A stretch of DNA of 64,000 bases from Mytilus trossulus (lineage: Eukaryota > Mollusca > Bivalvia > Mytilida > Mytilidae): positions 25,209,930-25,273,929 of the forward strand of contig NC_086376.1 of NCBI RefSeq assembly GCF_036588685.1, read 5' to 3'. Shown one piece after another: positions 23,065 to 32,025 of this stretch. Made by a program: the position numbers and the translations under genes. The notes under the pieces were generated by a model. That model ran no database searches. It was given only the letters and a program-made list of their open reading frames with translations, and had not been told where the DNA came from. Position 1 is the stretch's first letter; each line of letters opens with the position of its first letter.

Positions 23065-24910
23065 TGTAATGCTGGCCTCCCCCTTTTTACCCACATATTT
23101 TGTGTGTATTGTTCTTAAACCTAATAAGGTGGAATAATTGCTAGTGAGATTTAATAACATGTATTTTAGTTCATATGACTTGAGGATTGTACAATAATTG
23201 ATTGTTTTGGGTGGTAAAAATATTGTGTCTAGTTCGTACAACGTTGTTTTGGTAGCCGGGGCAGAACGGAAGTTTATCTGTACTTCCCACAAGAGCTTGA
23301 AATCGGTCTTTTATATAATTCTGGGGGGATAAACAGTTTGTTGGACAATTATAGCATTGATAAGTATAATAATATTAAGTCCTTTATTTTGTAAGGATAA
23401 GGATTTACTTGCGGTGACAACTTGCCAATTGGTCACCGTAGTGTTGATATCGATATTTTGGTTGTTAATTTAGAATAATAACCTTTGTGGTTCAAGTATT
23501 ATGTTATCCAATAGGTGGAGATATCACCAAGAGTATAAAACATGTTGGTTCTAGTTATTATTCCGCTGGAAAACATCTTTATTCTGTGAAAACATCGTGT
23601 GTTTACATTCTCAATTGTTCTGAAGGGAATTTCCCTAATCAGAAACATGGCTGCTGATTGGTCGTTCGTTAGTAAGAACGTTAGTGATTGGCTGATATTG
23701 GTATAAAACTAAAATCAATAACAAAGGGAGGCAGTCACTAGATAGATTGTTAAGTAGAGTGGTAAATTCAAAAGTATAAAAAGAATGTCCGAAAACACAG
23801 TAGATTTAGGAAAAGTTAGTAAATACTAAATTGCACCCATTATAGACTTATTGTCATTTATTATATATATATAAATATTTAGTACCCTTATTGGTGCAAA
23901 TATTTATTGGTGCAAACTTTAGGTGCCAAATCGGGAGCAAATCCTTGGTGCAAATATTTATTGGTGCAAACTTTAGGTGCCAAATCGGGAGCAAATCCTT
24001 GGTGCAAATATTTATTGGTGCAAACTTTAGGTGCCAAATCGGGAGCAAATCCTTGGTGCAAATATTTATTGGTGCAAACTTTAGGTGCCAAATCGGGAGC
24101 AAATCCTTGGTGCAAATATTTAGTGGTGCAAACTTTAGGTGCCTAATGGGAGCAAATCCTTGGTGCAAATATTTATTGGTGCAATTGATGGTTTAGGTGT
24201 AATTCCTGGGTGTAAATATATTGCTTGGAGCAAATAATGTTTTAGGTGAAAATCCTTGGTGTAAATATTGCTTGGTGCAAATAAATATATAGTTTTGTGC
24301 AACTTGTTTTGTTAGGTGAAATTCCTAGGTGACAAACTTTAAGAAAGTCAAGTATTTAATATTTATTACGGAAGCTTTATGGTAGGAACGATTTTGTGAT
24401 TACCTATAAAGAATTGTTGATTGTTGATTGTATTTATTATGTCTTAAGGAATTGAGACTTATCATAAACTGTGGATTAGTGAATCTGGTTGATTTACTTT
24501 AATGTGATCGAGTTTAGCGCTACACATTGGTAGTTTAATAATATTTAGATAGTGACAGAGTAAAGTCTCTGTTTAGGTTAGTTATAGATAAGACCAACCA
24601 TACTAGGAACCGGACTAGGCCAGGAACAGAGCTGTACCACTACCAGTCCAGCATTTTTATAAATAATAATAAAGCATCTAAACTGTTCTATTTCATGTAT
24701 TTTATTTCACGAATATTTAGTAAATATACAGTAATAACAAAACAAATATAAAATCAATATCGGTAGAGTGTTTTGGTCGACGGTAAACCAACTAGACGTC
24801 GACCCTAATATTTTATCCTAATATACATACACACAATAAAAAGATCCCTTTACTTTATGTTCATTGTGTTCTCTGGTGTCCGACTCTAGCACCCGAGAGG
24901 AAGTGTTACA
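23065..24910 (+). repeat. 5' LTR (1846 bp)
   Basis: Begins TGTAATGC and ends GTGTTACA, giving the short inverted ends TGTAA/TTACA. TATA-like TATAAAA motifs occur at 23534 and 23702, and AATAAA at 24668-24673 may be the poly(A) signal. It contains five units of a 54-bp tandem repeat. Pairs with the 3' LTR at 32026-33822. Confidence 0.95.
23893..24184 (+). repeat. 54-bp tandem repeat in the 5' LTR (5 units)
   Basis: Unit contains GGTGCAAATATTTATTGG, TGCAAACTTTAGGTGCC and GGGAGCAAATCCTT. Four units are almost identical and the fifth differs (gcctaatggg). The unit length (18 codons) leaves several frames open on both strands, giving spurious repeat ORFs. GGTGCAAAT-like words continue in degenerate form to about 24280. 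Confidence 0.95.
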
Positions 24911-24912
24911 AT

Positions 24913-24930
24913 TGGTGGCAGCGGTGGGAT
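24913..24930 (+). promoter_or_regulatory. Primer binding site, complementary to tRNA-Leu 3' end
   Basis: Two bases after the 5' LTR the sequence TGGTGGCAGCGGTGGGAT is the exact complement of a tRNA 3' end reading ATCCCACCGCTGCCACCA, which matches animal tRNA-Leu (AAG/TAG type) as I remember it. Position and the leading TGG fit minus-strand priming. Confidence 0.8.
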
Positions 24931-24982
24931 AAATTTATAGAGTCAGATTAAGTTGAATATATAAGATCATAGATAGAAAATA

Positions 24983-26179
24983 ATGGACGATTCAAACGTA
25001 GTTACGTTTGGCCCACACTTGAATGAGACACATGGTGATGCTGAAGCAACTATTCATGAAAATGAAATAGACGCTCAAGGTACTGAAATTTTTAGAAGGA
25101 CAGAGAGAATGATGGCCGAAGCTAGGGCAGAAATTAGGCTTCGGATGGACAGATGTTTTTCCGACTTTTCAAGTGATATGAGTAAGATGTTTGAAAAGTT
25201 TGAAAAGCACACTGTTGACACTAGGTCTACCCCAATTTTAGGACGGGGCAATGAAAGTTCCATAGATAATAATATGGGACCCGATGTTAGACATGATAAG
25301 GATGATCAGAATAATAGTCATTTTTCTGAGGTCCGACGGTCAAAATCTGAAATTTCTTGTAAGATTAAGCCACAAATCTATGACGGCTCTGATGATTTGG
25401 AAGAGTATTTGACTCAATTTGATTTGTTGGCCGAACTTAATGTTTGGGACTCAAAAACAAAAGCACTGCTTTTGGCAAGCAGTTTATCAGGGAACGCCAG
25501 GGCAATACTTAATGAAATTACAAATGGGGAAAGACATGATTTTGATTGTTTAGTCACCGCACTGAAAAGTAGATTTGGCTCAATTAATAGATCAGAGGTA
25601 TTTAGGGCAGAGTTACAAACAAGAGTAAGATTCAGACAGGAATCACTACCAGAGCTTGCCCAAGCCATTAAGAAACTTACCCGTAAGGCTTATCCGGGTA
25701 CTTCATCTTTGGTCAGGGACACGTTGGCCCTTGACTATTTTATAGATGCCATTCCTGAGGCTGATATACGCCTCCGACTGAGAGAAGTAGGGCCAAAGAC
25801 AATAGGTGAGGCAGAAAATATTTCTGTCCGTCTAGAAGCTCTAAGACTGGCAGATAAACAAAAGGGGAGATCCATAAGAACGGCTGTGGTCGAATCTAGT
25901 GATGACACTTTAAAATCGGATCTCAGAGAGTTAAAAGATGGCATGAAAACTTTGCAAAATGAAGTTAACTCTATTAACAGAAATAACAATAGTCAGCAGA
26001 ATAGGGGTGGAAATTTTCAAAGAAATCAAAATAATAATGGTTTCGGTAGAAATCAAAACAATAGAAATTTTCAAAGGTCTGGAAATCAGAATGGAAATTT
26101 TGATCACAATAGAAGGGGTAATCAGAGATCGGAAAACGAGCAAGTGTCGGGAGCGCAGGCCAACCCCCGACAGCGGTAA
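24983..26179 (+). CDS. gag: Ty3/gypsy Gag (398 aa)
   Basis: First long ORF after the primer binding site, ATG at 24983. It has an acidic N-terminal part (about 1-120), then a Gag capsid-like region (about 130-290: KIKPQIYDGSDDLEEYLTQF, LLASSLSGNARAIL) like the retrotransposon Gag family. The C-terminal tail from about 330 is strongly Asn/Gln/Arg-rich. No CCHC zinc knuckle is visible; the basic Asn-rich tail may bind RNA instead. It forms the virus-like particle shell in this family. The stop overlaps the pol frame by about 55 nt. Confidence 0.88.
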   Translation: MDDSNVVTFGPHLNETHGDAEATIHENEIDAQGTEIFRRTERMMAEARAEIRLRMDRCFSDFSSDMSKMFEKFEKHTVDTRSTPILGRGNESSIDNNMGPDVRHDKDDQNNSHFSEVRRSKSEISCKIKPQIYDGSDDLEEYLTQFDLLAELNVWDSKTKALLLASSLSGNARAILNEITNGERHDFDCLVTALKSRFGSINRSEVFRAELQTRVRFRQESLPELAQAIKKLTRKAYPGTSSLVRDTLALDYFIDAIPEADIRLRLREVGPKTIGEAENISVRLEALRLADKQKGRSIRTAVVESSDDTLKSDLRELKDGMKTLQNEVNSINRNNNSQQNRGGNFQRNQNNNGFGRNQNNRNFQRSGNQNGNFDHNRRGNQRSENEQVSGAQANPRQR

Positions 26180-29100
26180 GAAGGCCTAATACCATAATTT
26201 CAAATGTAACTTGGGGGCAACAAAATGGTTGTTTTGTTTTGGGTACAATTAATTCATTATCTATACCTTTTCTCATAGATTCTGGAGCAAGTGTATCTAT
26301 TTTAAGAAAAGATATTTTTGATAGTATTCCTTTAGAATTAAGACCCCAAGTTATACCTGTTCGCATGAATCTTCTTACAGCGACAGGTGCTGCTTCTGAA
26401 TTCAGTGGGAAAGTAGATTTAGAAATAAAATTAGGAAACCATGTGTGTAAACATGAGTTTCTATTAGCAGAAATTAAAGACGCTGCTATTATAGGCACAG
26501 ATTTCATGAGTAGATTTCACATTGATATACTATTTACTAAAGGCAGTTTACGAATAGGAAATGATTTCATTCCTTATTTTACAAATCAAGGCGAAGTTTC
26601 ATGTTGTAAAGTTTCTATAGCCGAGACAGTTGAGGTTCCACCTCACAGCGAAATGATAATAAAAGGACATGCCTTCGGGCGGATAAAATACAATTCAATT
26701 GGAATTGTGGAGACAAATAAAGAGTTTATTGAGAAAACAGGGCTTTTGTTAGCTAGGTCTGTAATCCAACAAAACTCGAACACAATCCCGTTAAGAGTTA
26801 TAAATTTTAGTGAAGACCCTATAAAAGTTCACAAGAACACTGTTGCTGGTTTGTTTGAACCAGTTGATGTACAACAAGTAGTTTCTGTTGATAAACCTAA
26901 AGAGTCAGTGAACTGCATTAAAGTTGCAACTGAAAAAGAAATGCCAGAGCATTTGATTGAAGTGTTTGAAAAGGGATCAGATGGACTCTGCAAGGAGAAT
27001 AAAAATCAGATGAAGGATTTTTTATGTTCTTATGCTGATGTATTTTCTACATCATCCTCTGATATAGGGCATACAGAACTGATTAAGCATAAGATAAATA
27101 CTGGGAACGCACCCCCTATAAAGCAAAGGCCTTATAGGTTACCCTTAGCAAAGCGGGAAGCGGCCGAAAAAGAGATAGAAACTATGGCTTCCCGGGGTAT
27201 AATTGAACCATCAAGCAGTGCTTGGTGTTCCCCAGTAGTAATGGTAAAGAAAACTGATGAGAGTATACGATTTTGTTGTGATTTTAGAAAACTTAACTCT
27301 ATTACCCTAAATGATTGTCAGCCCTTACCGAGAATAGATGATACTCTTGATGCTTTGAGTGGAAATAAATGGTTTTCGACTCTTGATATGAGGTCAGGTT
27401 GTTGGCAATGTGACCTGGAGGAAAGCGATCGCGAAAAGACTGCTTTTGCTATTCCAGGGAGTGGTCTGTGGCAGTTCAAGGTGTTATGCTTTGGATTAAG
27501 TGGAGCACCTGCCACCTTTGAACGATTAGTAGAAAGAATATTTTCAGGCCTGACATGGAAAATTTGTTTAGTCTATCTTGACGACATAATTGTCTATTCT
27601 AAAGATTTTGAGGAACATCTTAGAAATCTAAGAGAAGTTTGTGATCGCTTGAGGCAATCAAATTTAAAATTACATCCAGGCAAATGTGTACTTACACGCA
27701 GCGAAGTTACGTTTTTAGGTCATAGGGTAACTCAAGATGGTATACGTACGGACGAGGCAAAAATCAGCGCTGTGCGTGATTGGCCTGTCCCGAAAAACGT
27801 TAAAGACACCAGAAGTTTTATCGGATTTTGTTCCTATTATAGACGTTTTGTCAAAGATTTTGCCATAGTTGCAAAACCTCTTCATAAATTAACTGAGAAA
27901 GGTAGCAAATTTAATTGGTCCGTTGATTGCCAAGAGGCCTTCACTAAGTTGAAAGAATTATTGATAACTGCCCTAGTGCTTGGTTATCCATTAGATAAGG
28001 GAGAATTCAACCTTGACTGTGACGCAAGTTTCTATGGGATGGGAGCTGTGTTGTCTCAAATGCAAGATGGTATTGAAAAACCGATTGCATATTATAGCAA
28101 AACATTTTCAAAATGTGAGAAAAATTATTGTGTAACCCGGAAAGAACTTCTTGCTATTGTCCTAGCCGTAAAGAATTTCCACCATTATCTTTATGGGCGC
28201 AAGTTTATTGTAAGAAGTGACCATGGGTCCCTCAGGTGGCTTATGAATTTTAAAAACCCAGAGGGTCAACTTGCCCGTTGGTTAGAAGTTCTTGGTGGTT
28301 ATCAGTTCACAATAATACATCGTCCAGGGCGCATTCATTGTAATGCCGATGCTCTGAGTCGACGACCTTGCCCGGAAAATTGTTCGCATTGCTCAAAGAA
28401 AGAAACTCAAGCGAGTGCATCTGTTGTCGGAGTTTTAGCTCATGACGCAGAAGCAGGAGTTGCTACCGAGCAATTGAAGAATGATCAAGTCAAGGCACAG
28501 GTAAACCCGGGTTTGGAAGACGTTAATACTATACACAACGAGGCATTTACAAATGAGAAATGCGTGTATGGTAAAACCTTAGTTTGTCCAAACCCAGGTA
28601 CACCTATGGAAGCAATTTCAAATAAGGAATGCATGGGTGAAAAACTGGACAGTAATCAAATAAACCCCTCATGTCAAGGTCCAATGACGTACCAGATGCT
28701 TATGCCAACCGGAGAAACATTAACCGATGTTTGTTGGTCTGACTCGAGTACTAAAGGTCAAATGGACTTTGATGTGAGAGCGGTTCAAACAAGAAGTATG
28801 AAAAAAACAACACCAGAAATTCTCCCCAATGGGCTTATTTCTTCCAAGGAGTCTGACGATTTTGACAAAAGTCTTGACCTTCAAAAAGAGCAAGAGCAAG
28901 ATAACATATTAGGAATAGTTCGGCAGTGGTTGGTTAATTCCACTAAGCCAGAGTGGTCCGAAATCTCCAAATATGGTCCAGGGGTAAAGTTCTATTGGAC
29001 TCGACTTGAATCTTTTGATATAAAAGATGGGGTGTTATATAGAAAATGGGAGAGTGACGATGGCAGCACTATTTCTTGGCTAATAGTATTACCAGAGATT

Positions 29101-30207
29101 TTTAAAGATCTTGTTCTCAAACATTTGCATGACAGTGCAATGGGTGGTGGACATCTAGGGGTAAAGAAAACCCTGAGCAAAGTAAGACAGAGGTATTTCT
29201 GGTTTGGGGTAAGAAAATTTGTTGAACGCTGGTGTCACAAATGTGATGTATGTGCCAGTAGGAAATCGCCGGTTTGTAAGGCGAAAGCTCCGATGCGCCA
29301 GTACAATGTCGGTGCCCCCCTCGAAAGAGTGGCCATGGACATAATGGGTCCACTTCCAACTTCCGAATATGGAAACAAACATGTACTGGTGATCGGTGAT
29401 TATTTCACTAAGTTTGTCCATGCGATTCCGATCGTGAATCAAGAGGCACAAACAGTTGCCAGAGCTTTCATTGAAAACTTTGTCACCATCTTTGGTGTCC
29501 CTATGCAATTACATACTGACCAGGGAGCAAATTTTGAAGCTCGAGTGTTTCAAGAATTATGTAAAGTGCTTGACATCGATAAGACTCGAACAACAGTCAT
29601 GAGACCTCAGTCCGATGGTATGGCAGAGCGCTATATGAGAACAGTGGTTAATATGTTGGCGTCTTTTGTCTCCAAACATCAGAGAGACTGGGACCAGTAT
29701 ATTCCACTCGTTATGATGGCTTATCGTTCGTCCGAGCATGAGACGACAGGAGTTACTCCTTGTCAAATGATGTTCGGAAGGGAAATTAATCTCCCTGTAG
29801 ATCTTGTCATGGGTAGACCTTTCAAAGAGTCAGATGGCTCTAACCCTCAACCAGATGACTATCTGGACAAGCTAGAACAAGCTATAGGCAGGGTTCATGA
29901 ATTGGCCCGTAGAAAGATGAATCTATCTTCGAATTCAATGAAAAAAACATATGACCATAAGATTCACCATACTAAGTATAACGTTGGTGATCACGTCTGG
30001 TACTACCAATACCAGAGGAAAGTCGGAAGAAATCCTAAATTTCAGCGACCCTGGCATGGGCCCTATGTGGTCATCAGTCGTCTAAACGACGTACTATACC
30101 GAATAAAGATGACCCCAAAAAGTAAACCTAAGGTTGTTCACCATGACAAGCTCAAACGATATGTTGGAGAGAACAGTCCCACATGGTTTCAACAGTCTTC
30201 TGATTAA
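26122..30207 (+). CDS. pol: Ty3/gypsy Pol: protease, RT, RNase H, integrase
   Basis: Frame -1 relative to gag, open from 26122 (after TAA 26119-26121). No ATG precedes the protease site, so expression as a Gag-Pol fusion by frameshifting is likely; no canonical slippery heptamer was seen in the overlap. Counting residues from 26239: aspartic protease DSGA at 14-17 and AIIGTDF further on; reverse transcriptase with DFRKLN, STLDMRSGCW and VYLDD at 445-449; RNase H with DCDAS, TRKELLA, RSDHGSLRW and NADALSR; integrase with an H-x7-H...C-x2-C zinc motif, catalytic D1034, D1094 and E1130 (D-35-E); a C-terminal WHGPY motif. No chromodomain was recognised. All catalytic residues are present and no stops interrupt, so the element may be active. 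Confidence 0.95.
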   Translation, partial: SEIGKRASVGSAGQPPTAVRRPNTIISNVTWGQQNGCFVLGTINSLSIPFLIDSGASVSILRKDIFDSIPLELRPQVIPVRMNLLTATGAASEFSGKVDLEIKLGNHVCKHEFLLAEIKDAAIIGTDFMSRFHIDILFTKGSLRIGNDFIPYFTNQGEVSCCKVSIAETVEVPPHSEMIIKGHAFGRIKYNSIGIVETNKEFIEKTGLLLARSVIQQNSNTIPLRVINFSEDPIKVHKNTVAGLFEPVDVQQVVSVDKPKESVNCIKVATEKEMPEHLIEVFEKGSDGLCKENKNQMKDFLCSYADVFSTSSSDIGHTELIKHKINTGNAPPIKQRPYRLPLAKREAAEKEIETMASRGIIEPSSSAWCSPVVMVKKTDESIRFCCDFRKLNSITLNDCQPLPRIDDTLDALSGNKWFSTLDMRSGCWQCDLEESDREKTAFAIPGSGLWQFKVLCFGLSGAPATFERLVERIFSGLTWKICLVYLDDIIVYSKDFEEHLRNLREVCDRLRQSNLKLHPGKCVLTRSEVTFLGHRVTQDGIRTDEAKISAVRDWPVPKNVKDTRSFIGFCSYYRRFVKDFAIVAKPLHKLTEKGSKFNWSVDCQEAFTKLKELLITALVLGYPLDKGEFNLDCDASFYGMGAVLSQMQDGIEKPIAYYSKTFSKCEKNYCVTRKELLAIVLAVKNFHHYLYGRKFIVRSDHGSLRWLMNFKNPEGQLARWLEVLGGYQFTIIHRPGRIHCNADALSRRPCPENCSHCSKKETQASASVVGVLAHDAEAGVATEQLKNDQVKAQVNPGLEDVNTIHNEAFTNEKCVYGKTLVCPNPGTPMEAISNKECMGEKLDSNQINPSCQGPMTYQMLMPTGETLTDVCWSDSSTKGQMDFDVRAVQTRSMKKTTPEILPNGLISSKESDDFDKSLDLQKEQEQDNILGIVRQWLVNSTKPEWSEISKYGPGVKFYWTRLESFDIKDGVLYRKWESDDGSTISWLIVLPEIFKDLVLKHLHDSAMGGGHLGVKKTLSKVRQRYFWFGVRKFVERWCHKCDVCASRKSPVCKAKAPMRQYNVGAPLERVAMDIMGPLPTSEYGNKHVLVIGDYFTKFVHAIPIVNQEAQTVARAFIENFVTIFGVPMQLHTDQGANFEARVFQELCKVLDIDKTRTTVMRPQSDGMAERYMRTVVNMLASFVSKHQRDWDQYIPLVMMAYRSSEHETTGVTPCQMMFGREINLPVDLVMGRPFKESDGSNPQPDDYLDKLEQAIGRVHELARRKMNLSSNSMKKTYDHKIHHTKYNVGDHVWYYQYQRKVGRNPKFQRPWHGPYVVISRLNDVLYRIKMTPKSKPKVVHHDKLKRYVGENSPTWFQQSSD

Positions 30208-30494
30208 AGATGACTGCTTAGTCGATATTTGTATATATATATGTACATATTGTGTAGTTAAAAATAGTTATAGTTTGTAATAAAGTAAATATATAAAAAT
30301 GTATTAGTTATGATGTGACAAGACATTTTAGTTTTCTTGTCAAGTATGACTGATAATCAGAGTTGATTATTAGCCAGTGTTATCCAATTTGTTTTAAAAT
30401 TATTGTACGTTATATTGATAGGTAATATAACATAACAAACACTAAAAATATTAAGAGAATAACGAATTATATATTTCTCTTGTAGAATAAATGG
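30208..30494 (+). promoter_or_regulatory. pol-ORF3 spacer with a strong 3' splice site
   Basis: AT-rich 287-bp spacer without coding potential. It ends in tatatttctcttgtag (AG at 30484-30485), a good polypyrimidine tract and acceptor, 9 nt before the ORF3 ATG. An AATAAA-like word also occurs at 30280. The arrangement suggests ORF3 is translated from a spliced subgenomic RNA, as env is in retroviruses. The donor was not identified. Confidence 0.5.
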
Positions 30495-31688
30495 ATGTGC
30501 ATCATCTGTGATGACCTGACATTTGATAAAAGATGGAGTGCAGAGCGCCATATACTGGAAAGGCACAGTGACTTCGGGTGGAAGTGCCCGGAGTGTAAAA
30601 AGCTGTTTCCCAGGAGGACTATCACTCATGGTTGCCAGGTGTCGGAGAGAGAAATGATATGTTTCGACAACAAAACAGGTCAACGGGGGAGAGAAGCAGA
30701 AGTAGCGTTGGAAAAGTTTAAGAGAGAAGAGTTAGCCACTAAAATGAAATTAGTTAATGAGGAGGGAAAAGAGCTGCAGATTCCAATAAGAAGGAACTAC
30801 GCTGCTTCTGAAAGAAGCTTTGCCCCTTCAGAGAGGAGCTATGCTCCATCAGAAAAATGTTCAGTGAGGACAAACGTGTCAAAGAAAGAGGATGCCCGAG
30901 ATGTGTTAGACAAAAAGAGGAAAGGTGAAGACAAAGAGAACATGCAACCTAAAACAAAGAAAGTAAAGAAAATTGAGACCAGGGAGGAAAAGTTGGAAAA
31001 GATAAAATCTGTCCTTAAGGATCTCTCCAGTGAGATCGGAGAAGACCTTAGTGTTAGTGTGGAGACTGGAGATGCAAACACTCCAGAGATTGAGTTGACC
31101 GTCACAGAGAAGGAGGTGAAGACATTAGAAAAATCAGAAGGGAAGGCATCAGTGAAGAACTCTAGTTCTAGTTCATCATCATCCTCATCTAGTTCCTCAT
31201 CCTCATCCTCAGCGTCACTAGTAAAATCAAAAACAGAAAGGGAACCAGCAGTTGAAACGACAGAAGATAGTTCAGTGAGGAGCGTCGTTTTGACTCCAAA
31301 CACTGAGGCAATCGACGCCTACCTCCAAGAATTACAAGAATGCCAAGAGAACATGCTCATTTTAAATGTAGGAGGCACTAAATTTGAAACCAGCAAGCCA
31401 ACTATGAGAGCTGATCCATCATCAGTATTCGCTCTTATGCTTAATCCCAATAGTGCTTTTCGCCCTTGCAAAAATGTCTATAGTTTTGACAGGGATCCAG
31501 CCCATTTCAAGATCATCCTCAACTATCTAAGGAACAATTGTACCGTGGAGAAAAGATACCTCCCAAGAGAACACCACTATCTCAATGAGCTTGCACAAGA
31601 AGCTAAGTTTTATAAACTGTTTGGACTAAAAGCTATTGTAGAGGAAAGGTTAAATGACCTTTGTGCTTGTCGGTTTACTACCTGTTAA
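30495..31688 (+). CDS. Retrotransposon ORF3: zinc finger plus KCTD-type BTB protein (397 aa)
   Basis: Intact ORF between pol and the 3' LTR. Residues 2-24 form a C2H2 finger (C2-x2-C5-x13-H19-x4-H24). A second C2HC-like motif follows (C31, C34, H45, C47). Residues about 55-180 are highly charged, with basic clusters (KKRK, KTKKVKK) that could be nuclear signals, and three similar AxSERSxAPSE repeats near 100-120. A Ser run covers about 223-239. Residues 287-385 form a BTB/T1 domain of the KCTD class: ILNVGGTKFETSKPTMRADP, YSFDRDPAHFKIILNYLRNN and the C-terminal HHYLNELAQEAKFYKLFGL. KCTD proteins oligomerise and many serve as cullin-3 adaptors; no such role is shown here. Its position corresponds to env, but no signal peptide or membrane segment is seen. 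Capture from a host gene is inferred. Confidence 0.88.
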   Translation: MCIICDDLTFDKRWSAERHILERHSDFGWKCPECKKLFPRRTITHGCQVSEREMICFDNKTGQRGREAEVALEKFKREELATKMKLVNEEGKELQIPIRRNYAASERSFAPSERSYAPSEKCSVRTNVSKKEDARDVLDKKRKGEDKENMQPKTKKVKKIETREEKLEKIKSVLKDLSSEIGEDLSVSVETGDANTPEIELTVTEKEVKTLEKSEGKASVKNSSSSSSSSSSSSSSSSSASLVKSKTEREPAVETTEDSSVRSVVLTPNTEAIDAYLQELQECQENMLILNVGGTKFETSKPTMRADPSSVFALMLNPNSAFRPCKNVYSFDRDPAHFKIILNYLRNNCTVEKRYLPREHHYLNELAQEAKFYKLFGLKAIVEERLNDLCACRFTTC

Positions 31689-32011
31689 GAATGTTATGAG
31701 TACAGATTGCAGAAGCTAAATGTGTTGGTGACTACAATAGTGATTATATAGAAGGAGAGAGTTCCTTAGTATGGAAATTGTTAAATTTAACTAATTTGGA
31801 TTGTTTAAAGTAAAATGTTAGTAGAGAAAAATATTTGTTCTTTGCTAATTAAAAAATCAAAGTAATGGAGTACTGTTAACACAGGTTTTGGTCCAAAAGA
31901 AAAACAAAATGATAAGGATGGAATAACAGTTGTTAAATTATTCCTAAATAATAGAATGATCAGTATCAATGTGAATCTCATCAGTCAGTCCTATTTGGGG
32001 ACCAAATCCTG
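31689..32011 (+). other. Non-coding stretch between ORF3 and polypurine tract
   Basis: About 320 AT-rich bases with no ORF or repeat recognised. Probably the 3' untranslated part of the element's RNA. Confidence 0.5.
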
Positions 32012-32025
32012 AAAGATGGGGGCAA
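32012..32025 (+). promoter_or_regulatory. Polypurine tract before the 3' LTR
   Basis: AAAGATGGGGGCAA directly precedes the TGTAAT start of the 3' LTR. The purine-rich run at this position would prime plus-strand DNA synthesis. Confidence 0.7.

Noticed and set aside
23854-24196. Open frames on both strands encoding repeats of about 18 residues (for example HQGFAPDLAPKVCTNKYL)
   Set aside because: Produced by the 54-bp LTR minisatellite, whose length is a multiple of three. Several frames on both strands are open at once, and the same appears in the 3' LTR.
25974-26507. 177-codon minus-strand open frame over the gag-pol junction
   Set aside because: Antisense to well-supported gag and pol coding sequence.
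30839-31303. 154-codon minus-strand frame rich in acidic residues
   Set aside because: Antisense of the Lys/Ser-rich middle of ORF3; compositional artefact.
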